A DNA stretch of 64,000 bases from Neofusicoccum parvum. Taxonomy: Eukaryota; Ascomycota; Dothideomycetes; Botryosphaeriales; Botryosphaeriaceae. The notes under the pieces were generated by a model, which did no database searches, was not told the DNA's origin, and saw nothing but the letters and a program-made list of their open reading frames with translations. The DNA is taken from NCBI GenBank assembly GCA_020912385.1, contig CP087206.1, positions 62,001-126,000 on the forward strand, read 5' to 3'. The translations under genes were made by a program, and so were the position numbers. This document shows, in pieces, positions 54,909-64,000 of the stretch. Each line of letters starts with the position of its first letter. Position 1 is the stretch's first letter.

Positions 54909-57058
54909 TTCTGGGGTTTGGGCTTGGTGTTTAGGTTTGGTTGAGCATGTATCTGGCTGCAGCATTAGTCTAGTGCGTAAATACCCATGCATTCACTGCA
55001 CCTCCATGCATCAGCCTAAGGCCCTGTGACTAATGACGGCTACCCGTCGCCTGCGGTACTTTGATCTGCCCTTTCCTGGAAGCCATAGATGTGGACGCGG
55101 GCTCTGGCTGGTCTGGAGTCACAGGGCCCCGCCATGCTCGCGTGACGTCATTCAGCACTCGCAATTTGTGTCTGGACAAGGGCTTCATTTTGATCATGTC
55201 TGTCTCTTTTGCAGCCTTGCAGCCTGGTCTGGCCTGGAAGCAGACGATGCTCTTGTCCCTCCACGGATCAGCCTTGACGGGGCGATATTGCTGCATAGGG
55301 CCGACGGTGCGTTCCGGCCGGGGCGGCAGGCTATTGCAGGCGACAGGATCCCCTAGGCTTGTTTCGAGTCATGCTGGGTGGAACTGCTCGCAGTACCGTC
55401 TGGTCTGATGAGGTCGAGGTGGTGGTGACAGGGAAGGGCGGGGACGACGGCTGGGCAACGTCGAAAATAGGTGCGGCACGTGCTGCGGAGGATCCTCCCA
55501 CTCCCACCCCTCCCAGACAACTCTCTCCCCGCTGCCGTGATACGAGCGTCTCCGAGATACAGCCGTCACCGTCACCGTGCTGGTGCTGGTACATAACCGG
55601 CGACACTGCCACTCCACAGCCGCCCAGCCCAAAGGCCTCCGCTCACGCCCAAGCCGCGACAAGCCTTTCGGCACCGATCCCGCCCAATTTCCGCACCGTC
55701 GCAGCCAGTTCAGCCAGTTCAGCCAGCCCTAACCACCCCTTCGCCCGCTGCCCAGCCCAGGCCCACACCGCCCGATGCCTCACCGTCTCGGTACTTGTGC
55801 CTTGTCTGTTAACTTCCTGGCCGCGGACTTTTGACGTCCGTCCCGGAAGCTTCCGCTGCGACCACGACCAAGCGTGACACGAGCGCGTGCACTCTATATT
55901 TGCACCATGGCGGCGCAGCACCTTTTGTCTTTTCGAGACACCATTCCGCTGGTCTGAAACCTGGTCTCGTACCCGCAAACTCTCCCCACCAAGCCAGCAA
56001 GTCCTGGAGAATCCTGCCAGCCCGTGGCTATGCGCGCCACACTGCTGCGGAGAGCCCTCGCATCATTGCATCTTTGCGCTGAAACGGGAGACGATGAACC
56101 AAGCTCTGGTCCACCAATCCTGCTCTTCCCAGAGGTCGCCGAGCCTTGCTGCCGTGGCAGTCCAGCGCCCTCTCAACCATCCGGAACTTGCTTTTCTCTG
56201 ACCCGACGATTGACCGGCTATCTCGGTACGTGCCCCTCGACCACCGAACAAGTCTTCGGTGATTTCCATTGGGGTAGTCCGTTTCTCCTGCCCCGCAAGG
56301 TTCTACATCGTGGTAGCTCTGATGCAAAACCAGCAAGCCCGTTGACAGTGCTGGAAGCCTGCGGCTGTGCGCGGACTTGGAGCGTTGCTGCGGAGCACCC
56401 ATTTCCCTTCTTTGATTCCCACTGCGCCCTGGCTATCACGCGAGTTCTTTCCTCTCTCAATAATACGGGCTGGAGCCTTCTTTCGCGTCAGGCACAAGGC
56501 GCCAGTGGACGCGATGCTGCAAGTCTCAGCAGATCCCGGCAGGTCGCCGAGCGCTTTAGCAGTCCCGTTCGGGAAATGATCTCCATTAGAAGATACACAG
56601 GGCTCAGACACGTCCATGACAGCTCTATACAGCCCGCCGTGCCCGATTGGACGCCATCTCCATTTAGCTGTATTTGGCCCTGTCAGCCCAGAAAAGCCTC
56701 ACTCTGGGCCCTCGTTCCTTTTGCGCAGCCGTCGCCTGTTTATCAGCAACAGATGCCATGACATCAGAAACAACCAGGCCCAGGGCCGGGGCCGAAGCTT
56801 GTGTCGCGGGCTGTGTGCGCTCGGGGACGGTGCATCGAAGAGGCAGCAAGCACCGACCCGGCACCTCCGCCCCAAACACCAGCAACCAAGCACCAATCGC
56901 CGCTCGGCTCCGCCGTCTTGGCGGGGACGTCTTGGACGCCGCTGCGGCCTGGGGCCATCAAACAAACTTCACGGCATCGAACCACTCTCGCAGCGGCGGC
57001 CTTGGGACCAAGTCGGAGCGCCTGTGGCGAGCCGCACGCGCCCCAGCTGCCAGACGCA
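54909..57058. other. intergenic, no supported gene
   Basis: GC-rich with many overlapping frames. The longest is a 245-codon plus-strand frame at 56024-56761, but it has no domain, no convincing start and competing antisense frames. I see nothing else. Confidence 0.4.
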
Positions 57059-57291
57059 ATGCTGTCCTTGTCCCTCGCTCTGCTCGCCGCAGCCACGGCC
57101 GCCGTTGAGGGCGGCGGTGCGGCGTGGCAGCACCGCCGCGCCCACCTCTACGCAGGCGGGCACCGCGCCCCGGCCAGCGACGGCGGCCTCATCTTCTGCG
57201 GCCAGATGTACGTCGAGAACCTCACGCCCGGCGCTCTCTCTGTCAACACTTCCACTCCCTATCATCCACATCCACGGCGACGGCCAAACAG
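57059..57291 (+). pseudogene. truncated, frameshifted 5' fragment of a secreted alpha/beta hydrolase
   Basis: An ATG at 57059 opens a signal peptide (MLSLSLALLAAATAAVEGG), followed by RRAHLYAGGH and IFCGQMYVENLTPGA, the usual N-terminus of a fungal alpha/beta-hydrolase family. Within about 20 bases after GALS the frame must shift by one to read LPIIHIHGDGQTG, the family's oxyanion-loop segment, which ends at a good donor (ACAG/GTACC at 57291/57292). Downstream there is no exon resembling the rest of the hydrolase, neither the nucleophile elbow nor the catalytic Asp/His. So about 80 residues of a protein normally several times longer remain. A relic is the simplest reading; the match is by eye only. 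Confidence 0.5.
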
Positions 57292-58042
57292 GTACCAACC
57301 CACTCACCATTCCCTTTCATAGAACAATGATAGATTGCATCACTGAAGCGCAACCTTGTTTATCTCGACCACTCCCACAAGAACACCAAGCCAACAAAAA
57401 CGCGATCGGAAGGCCGAGCCATGTGACTGAAACCGGCAGGTACTGACAACCACACGACATTGACTCCGCCAACGATCATGTCATCACGGTCCTCATGCTT
57501 GCTGGAGCGTCTGGCCACTATGAGCTTTTCTGACTTCTTCCCAACGATTGTAGAAGCCCGTGCGCGCACTGCGAGCGTTTGATATCCGTTCCGCTGGGCT
57601 TGTAGATGTTTCCGGCCTTGCGGGGCTGCTCCTTGGATATCACTCGTGGTGGGCGCTGTGGTGTTGCTTCGAAGGCCGGGTTGCGACCATCTGAACACCG
57701 CTAGGGACTCATGAAATTGCGAAAGCGAGCACGCATGTGAGGCCTCGGAGGGACGATGCACGGTCTTGTAAGATCAGGCTGCTGTGGTGGATGTTAGTGA
57801 GGTTTCTCGCAGTTGCCTTGCTCGTTTCTTGCTTCAAGTAAGTTTCTCTGCTCGCGGTGCTCGTGTTCACGTAGATGCAGTGGCGAGAAGTCAAATGATA
57901 CATTCCCAAAATCCCTCCGTCAACTCCTCTACGCGGCAAGGTATTCAAGCATCCCACCGATAATTACACTCCCAGTATACAGCCGAAGCACTTTTAGACG
58001 TACACATACAATCCAAGACCCACCGACACCACCACCCCTCCC
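57292..58042. other. intergenic, downstream of the hydrolase relic
   Basis: Contains a possible acceptor (CGGCAG at about 57440), but the following frame has no hydrolase features. A 133-codon minus-strand frame (57360-57761) is unsupported. Ends at the stop of the C2H2/Zn2Cys6 regulator. Confidence 0.45.
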
Positions 58043-61000
58043 TCACAACCCCGCCCCCGCCCCCACCCTCGCCACCGCAGCCCTCTCCCTCACACTCGCC
58101 ACAACCTCCGCCATAGCCGACAGAATCCGCACGTACTCGTGGGCCACGCCCCAGGTCAGGGCCATGGGGGCCAGCATGCGGCAGCCCTCGCGCAGGACGC
58201 GCTCGGGGCCCATCGGGCTGGCCAGGTTGCCGACGCCGGTGACGTTCGCCTTCATGCGGGAGGGGTGGCCGTTGCGGACGTACAGCTGGACCATCTCGTC
58301 GTCGTTGGGGCGGTCGAGGCGGATGAAGGTCGGGTCGTCGGCGGCGCCGAGCAGGCTGTCGGGCGCGGACGCCGCTGTGGTGGTCGTGGTGGTGGACGGG
58401 CTGATGCCGTCGGGTGGGGAGGGGGAGGGGCTGCCGCTGCGGCTGCTGCTGGGGCGGTGGCGATGGTGGTGGTGGTGCTGCTGGCCCGCGGCTTTGGTGG
58501 CCAGCGCCGTGTACGAGGCGTAGGCCCACATGGCCAGCGTGGCCAGGTACACGGCGCTGGGCTCGTACCAGGCGGCTTTGCTGAAGCGCCGCGCGTGCCA
58601 GTACAGCGCGCCGGCGTGGATCATGGCCAGCCGCGCCTTGTGCTGGTCCTTCTGCACCCACTGCACCACCTTGCCCTCCAGCCGCGTTAGCTCCGGCAGC
58701 GGCTGCGGCTGGTCCGTTGGTGCGCGGTCGTTCTTGCTCGCCCACGACGCCATCGACCGCGCCAGCGCCCCGATCTCGCCGAACGGCACGAGAAGCACCG
58801 TGCGAGATGCGTGCAGGTGGAAGACGGTGGCGTGCTCTGAGCCCGAGTTCTGCGCGATGGTCGCGTTGGCGGCCCAGTGGAGCGCGTCGATGCAGTCGCA
58901 GGCGGCGTTGCGCCACTTGGAGTAGAGTGGGTTCTCCGGGAGGTACAGGCTTCGCTCGGCGCTGGGATGGGAGCTCTCGGAGTTGCTGTTCTCCGGAAGG
59001 GGCTTCTCTGCCGATGGGATCCAGGAAGCGAGGGAGCGTCGATGGTACTTTGCTACTGCCCAAGTTTCGTGGAATATCCCGTGGAGGAGGAGGACTCTGC
59101 TGAATTCCCCCAAATCTGTCTTCACCTTTTTGTTTACATAAAGTCTGTGCATTGCCTCGTTGATGGGCGGATTCGCTGTGGTATTGTGAGCTGTGATCTT
59201 GTGTGGCTTGCCATGTAATCTCATTTACCTTCAATCTTGGGGCACAACCTTTGCCACTCCTCTTCACTCGTTGCATCCCAGAGCTCCTCATTACACGGCA
59301 GACGGCCCTGCATGTCTTCGAGACACAGAAATGGTTTTTGGTCGTGGTGGTAAGCGACCATGCAGTCAATCAACTGGATCATCCATTAGCATCGCCTTGT
59401 AGCAACACGCAGTCTTTGTTCCTACCCAAATAGCGTAGGCGAGGCGGTTTTTGCATTCTGCAACAGCCCACAGAGACCATGAGATTTTTTCCGAATCGAC
59501 TGGAGGGAGGAGATTCCATGTTCTGATGGCCTCGACAAACCGACCGTGTTCTCGTTGTGCTGCGTCCAGAAATCGAGTTGATCCACTGTACATGAGGCCG
59601 ATTTCATTGAACAACATGGCCTGGAGAAGTTGTAGCGGCCGCTCCTGTGGGAAGTGATATTCAGCCTGTCATTGGTGGTCAGAAACTTCAACTCTACAGA
59701 ATATATTCGAAGAGCAGATGTCCTCAAAATGCCGTTGCATCATAGACCGATTCGGAAGCGTATTTTCCACGGCGGTGGCTGCTCCAGGAAAAAGAAAAAA
59801 AGGGTGGAATAAAATCGCGGCTCATACCTCAACAATCACAGCCCTGCGAAGGAATTCGGTCATTGGCAGCGTTGTCTCCAGAAGTTCCTCAGAATCGGCA
59901 TATCGGCAACCGATCGCTGCAATGCTCAGAGCAAGCAGCCAATTCTCCTCATCTAAACGCAACGTCTGCGGATGCAGAACAGGAAGGATGGGATGAAAAT
60001 GCTCGAAATAGAGCTGGGTGAAGTAGCTGAAATGCGCAGGCGACGGCAGATGCTGCGTCGAAAACGGCGGGAACGGCGTGGTCAGGCCCTGGCAAACTCG
60101 CTTGAAGGCCCCCACAATTCTCTCGTAGGCCCCTGGACTCATCTGCGGGTTGGAGGCCAGGTTGGGCGACAGGTCGTCGATGGGCAAATGCGCCTGCGGA
60201 AAAGCAAATGTCGACTGGTCTCTGAAAAAGGAGGAGCGGATGTGGCTGGCGTTTGCAATGTTGATCGACCGTCGCTTGCCTTGGGTGACAAAGGGCATTC
60301 GGGCGCCGTCGACGCTTGTCGCGTAGAATCTGCCGGTGCTGTCGGAGCTGGTCTGGCTTGACGATGTGTCTCTGGGGGAGTCGTGCTGCTCTCGCTGCGG
60401 GTTCTGGAATCGAGGGATGTCCAGGGGCACCTGGTCGCCGGTGAATGTGGAGAAGGGCGGTTGCATGTTCGAGACCTGCAGAGGCATGCCGAAGGCAGAG
60501 AACGCAGCGTAGTCCAGATCGTCGTTGAAGGCGGTGGGGAGCCAGTTGATGGAGTACAGATTCGGGTCGTACACGGCGTCCAGGTTCATGCCGATGTCTT
60601 CCGGCGGCTGGGTTTGGTAATTCGAGGCCACCGGCACCATTGCTGCGGCTTCTTGGCCCTGGAATGGCTCCTGGTGCTGGCCAACAGACACCGAGGCACC
60701 GGCGTCGTGGGGCGAGGAATTGGCCATGCGCTGGCCGTCGGCGTTGGGTTGGGTTTGCTGGAAGGGCGCAGATGTGAAGGCAGCGCCGTTGGGCAGCTGG
60801 CGGAGGTCTGGCTGCGGAGGGACGATGCCCCCGTTGGCGAAGGCCCAGGCCGGGTGGTCGTCGGGTTCGGAGTGGGGGGCGAGATCTCTGGGGAGCGGGC
60901 CGCTGCCGCTGCCGCTGGCGTCGGCGGCACTGGCGCTGGTGCTGGTGATCTTGCGCCGCTTCTCCGGATACTCGCAGGAGAGCGCCTTGGACGAGCAGCG

Positions 61001-61402
61001 CGCGCACACGTCGTCGCCGCTGCACCGGGCGCGGGCCTGGGCGCAGTTGCGGCAGGCTCTGATGCGCGGCCCTCGCCGCGAGCGCGTCTGCGTCGAGTCG
61101 AGGTTCTCGCCGGCCTGCGACATGGCGGCGTGCACTGTTTCATGGCGTTTCAACGTGTCGCTGCGGCGCGTGAGCAGGGGGGTCGGCGGGGGGGGGAGAG
61201 CGGGCGCCTACCTGCGCGTGAAGCCCTTGCCGCACAGCGCGCACACGAATGGCTTGCTCTCCCAGTGGTCGCGCTGGTGGCGCTTCAGGTGCTCCAGCCG
61301 CACGAAGCTGCTGGGGCAGCGGTCGCAGCGGTGGCGGCCGGACGGCGACCCCTGAGAGCTGGCGGACGACACGCTGCGCTGGAGTGCTGGAGAGGCCGCC
61401 AT
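58043..61402 (-). CDS. transcription factor with two C2H2 fingers plus a Zn2Cys6 cluster
   Basis: Five exons: 61212-61402, 59828-61160, 59426-59665, 59229-59373, 58043-59175; 1013 residues. Finger 1 has Cys26, Cys29, His42, His46. Finger 2 has Cys54, Cys57, His70, His74 and is split by intron 1 at FTR/SDTLKRH. The binuclear cluster is at Cys100, 103, 110, 116, 119, 126 (C-x2-C-x6-C-x5-C-x2-C-x6-C). A long Ser/Gln/Pro-rich linker follows, then a fungal_trans-type domain: YFTQLYFEHFHPILPVLHP, WLLALSIAAIGCRY, LLQAMLFNEIGLMYSGS, ISWSLWAVAECKNRLAYAIW, RLPCNEELWDA. The C-terminus has a His run and Ser/Pro/Thr-rich stretches. The first in-frame ATG is 61402. Nuclear; targets unknown. Confidence 0.92.
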
Positions 61403-62571
61403 TGCAACGCAGCTGGAAGCCGGCAGCGGCGTCGTGGTGATGGCATGGCTGGGGAGGTGTGGTACGAGGCCGCTAGCATCGCCCAAGTCCTGGCCGTCTT
61501 CTTAACCGCGGGGCCCGCGACGATCACGCGCGGGCGGCCGGCCAGCACCAGGGGTCCCCACTTCAGCCTGTTGCGCGCCACACCCCATCTCAGCGCCAGT
61601 GTGCTTGCGCAATGCCTCGATCGTCAGGGAGCAGTGCCGTTCTGCAGCACCGCGTGCCACGTGGGGCTGGGAACTAGCACCTGGAGAAGCACCCCGGTGG
61701 ATATGATCTGCTGCACATACATACGATACGAGCGCGTGCCTGAGGACGCATCCGGTGGATCAGGCACTAATCCCTCCGGTTGATTGCGTCCTATCCGCCT
61801 CTGTGTTTAACCTATAGGTACCCCAGACCCCGGATTCGTTCCCCACACGCACCCCAGACACGCGTCTCCTCGCTTGACTCGGCAGCAACGGCGCAGGGAT
61901 CCAACCATTCGGGCGTGCTGTGCGCCTATCCATCTTATGATCCTGCCCGTTTCGATGAGATGTGGATCTCGCCATGCAGGGACAACGACGCCACGTGCGC
62001 GCAATTTGGCCAGACTGGCTGATGCTGCCGGAGATTCCCATGCTATCTCCTCACATATGCATGGTGGGCACATCGATATCTTGGCTCTGCACGACACAAT
62101 GTCACGGCCACAAGAATTGCGGATAATCGGATCTGACATGTCTACACACCCTGACGGAAAAAGTCTTCCAGCAATCAAACCAAGTCCTGGGGTGAGCCCG
62201 GCGGGAGAGGTCAGCCAACAATCGACTGATGTTCCTGGTTGGCATTGGCTATTGCATTTCACCCTCTCGTCACAGGCAAGACATGCTAGCTGTTACGTTG
62301 CTCTGATGATATAGATGCTGAGGGTAATTTTATCATCACCTTGTTCATGTTGTTCCTCCCTCCTTTTCTCGTTAAATATTTCAGCAGGAAAGGCAATGGT
62401 CTTACTGTCCAGTCATGGTTTTCTCGTTCCAACTCAGAACCAGCATCTCAGACGTAAAGATCACGGGAGTCACAAAATCCATCATAGAACATCTCACTCG
62501 CACGTATATACATTCCTCACTCCCACATTTTTACACAAAGCCCTCAAAAGAGCGTATCCAACCGCCCACTC
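61403..62571. other. intergenic, no supported gene
   Basis: Promoter of the C2H2/Zn2Cys6 regulator and 3' region of the GH39-like gene. Overlapping frames of about 146-151 codons (61807-62314) occur on both strands without domain features. Confidence 0.5.
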
Positions 62572-64000
62572 CTACGACCCAACCGCAAACTCAAACGCAT
62601 ACGCCGTCGTCGCGTCCGTCTGGTAGATGGGGAACGTCACGCTGTTCCCGCTGTACGTATGCGCGACCGTGCCCAGATCCTTCGGGCCGTCCACCTCGCC
62701 GTAGTGGCCGTTATCCGGGAAGCCCCAGGTGTGGATATTCAGGGTGCCGCTCTGGGGCAGACCGACGCTGCTCAAGTTCTCGATCTGCAGCTGCCAGGTG
62801 CCGGTCGTGATGCGCACGCCGACGAGGGTGCGGACGATGCCGTCGGCGCCGACGGTGGTGTAGGCGTCGAGCTTTGCGTCGCCGGAGGGGGTGCTGCCGC
62901 GGCGGGTGCCGGTCATGTTGGCGTTGTAGTAGCGGTAGACCTGCCACTCGCCGTTGGGCCAGTAGCCGGCGGCGAGGGGGTTGTAGGCGGAGGTGCCGGC
63001 GTTGGGCTTGCCCAGCAGGCTGGCCATGTAGTCGTGCAGCGCGCCGCCGTTGCTGCCGCCGCTCAGCCAGTTGCCGCGCAGCCCGTGCGCGTCCACCCGC
63101 TCCAGCTGCGCGATGAACCACGCCGCCCCCGCCGGCACCTCCTCGTTGAACACCGCGTACTCGTTGATGTTGAGCGGCTTGCGCGGCAGCTTGTATTGGT
63201 TGAGCAGGCGCTGGAGGTTGCCGTTGGTCTCGAGCATGTTGCCGCTGGAGTACTCCATGTGCCAGGACCACTGGTCGGGCACGCTGCCGTTGGTCGCGAC
63301 GAAGGACAGGAAGGCGGACCACCATGTGGGGTTGGTGGTAGGCGAGTTGGAGCTGGACGGGCCGCTGATGAGGACGTTGGGGAGCGCGGACCTGTGTCGA
63401 AACTGTGAGACCAACGGTAATTGAGCTTGAACAAGGCGGCTTACCTAATCTTGTAGTAGGTCCTTCCCCACACCTGCAGGTACTGGTCCTGGTTGCGGTT
63501 CCAGAACGCGCTGAGATCGGGCTCGTTCCAGATGTCGAACACGAGGGTTGAGGTCGTCATTCCATTGGCCTTGAGGTCAGAAATCAACCGGTCAAGGTAG
63601 GCGTCGTAGGACTTCCAATCACCATTGTCGCCGGGATACGGCGCAGATGAGTTCTGAGTCCCGTCGGCACCCCAAACATCGTGGGGGAGAAGGATGAAAG
63701 TTCCACCGTGCTTGCGCGTGGTCTTGTAGTTCGACAGCGCAGAGGCAAAACGGGCCTGCAAACAGACTCTATCAGTACCACTTCCAAGCACCATTGCAGC
63801 TTCCGCAACTAACCGGATACTCATTCCAGATCCATCCACGGCCCGGAGACGCAACCTGAGCACCACCAGCGCGGGCGTAGTTGAAGCCGATGTCAGTGTA
63901 GAAGTGGTCCGGAATCTGATTGGCTGTGTCCGGGATACCGTAGAGGATTCCGGAGGCGTAGTGGCTTGGGTTGCCGGTGTTGTTGGCAAGGTTGACGACG
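62572..64000 (-). CDS. GH39-like secreted glycoside hydrolase, 5' end beyond window
   Basis: Three exons visible: 63814-64000 (truncated by the window edge), 63445-63755 and 62572-63391; 438 residues remain. TIM-barrel landmarks: HFYTDIGFNYARAGGAQV, TFILLPHDVWGADG, acid/base Glu in LVFDIWNEPDLSAFW, then the candidate nucleophile Glu in PLNINEYAVFNEE. A beta-rich C-terminal domain with LQIENLSSVGLPQSGTLNI and VTFPIYQTDATTAYAFEF follows. This arrangement resembles fungal GH39-type proteins; related clan-A families are an alternative. Splice phases all agree. Likely acts on plant or fungal polysaccharide outside the cell; substrate not predictable. Start and signal peptide lie to the right of the window. 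Confidence 0.85.

Noticed and set aside
53658..54992. 444-codon minus-strand open frame
   Set aside because: Exact antisense of the glycerate kinase. Its Arg/Ala/His-rich composition is the usual by-product of extreme GC at third codon positions.
56024..56761. 245-codon plus-strand frame
   Set aside because: Not over a known gene, but no ATG at its start, no domain, no signal or introns, and antisense frames compete. Left unannotated.
57945..59369. 474-codon minus-strand frame overlapping the regulator's last exons
   Set aside because: Same strand but shifted frame; the alternative frame carries the conserved fungal_trans sequence and joins the upstream exons in phase.
60383..61783. 466-codon plus-strand open frame
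   Set aside because: Antisense of the C2H2/Zn2Cys6 regulator; Gly/Val/Arg/His-rich shadow.
1..64000. tRNA, 5S rRNA or CRISPR
   Set aside because: Scanning by eye for B-box-like GGTTCGA and 5S-like blocks gave only hits inside coding exons (for example near 13295). No regularly spaced repeats. A covariance-model search would be decisive.

Overview
The window is nuclear DNA of a filamentous ascomycete (Pezizomycotina). Most genes are split by 43-60 nt GT-AG introns with CTRAY-type branch points. The protein families are typical of these fungi: Zn2Cys6 regulators with a fungal_trans domain, MFS permeases, a GPI-anchored Ecm33-like wall protein, an RTA1-like membrane protein and secreted hydrolases. 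A plant-associated or saprotrophic lifestyle is plausible (cellulase, pectin methylesterase, peroxygenase, esterases). A Dothideomycete is only a guess. I recognised no rRNA, tRNA, CRISPR array or intact transposon. All exon coordinates were worked out by hand from splice signals and reading frame; each spliced model given is a whole number of codons.

Layout. 1-17.3 kb: left-edge partial gene of unknown function (-), DUF7702-like membrane protein (+), short-chain dehydrogenase (-), Ecm33-like wall protein (-), a decayed ankyrin-repeat gene (+), RTA1-like protein (+), secreted haem-thiolate peroxygenase (+), membrane sulfatase-domain protein (-). 17.3-28.5 kb: two gene-poor stretches (3.4 and 3.7 kb) flank a tail-to-tail pair of type-B carboxylesterases; a secreted CAP/PR-1 protein follows. 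29.4-30.9 kb: an eight-exon GH5 cellulase.

31-38.8 kb is the most coherent block: an AmdS-like amidase diverges from a Zn2Cys6 regulator over a 711-bp promoter holding a tandem GATA-site direct repeat. Next to it an UNC93-like transporter diverges from a phytanoyl-CoA-dioxygenase-like enzyme over 366 bp. This could be a small nitrogen-regulated catabolic cluster (inference). 39.7-51.8 kb adds a pectin methylesterase, a tiny ABM-domain monooxygenase, a DAL5-like permease, a third carboxylesterase, an MCT-type MFS and a DHA1-type drug/polyamine MFS. That makes four MFS-like transporters in about 16 kb.

53.7-64 kb: a very GC-rich intronless glycerate kinase, a truncated and frameshifted 5' fragment of an alpha/beta hydrolase, a large regulator combining two C2H2 fingers with a Zn2Cys6 cluster, and a GH39-like glycoside hydrolase running off the right edge. 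I found no clearly novel system. The best leads are the amidase/regulator promoter with its neighbours, the esterase lacking the usual oxyanion-hole motif, and the two gene relics.
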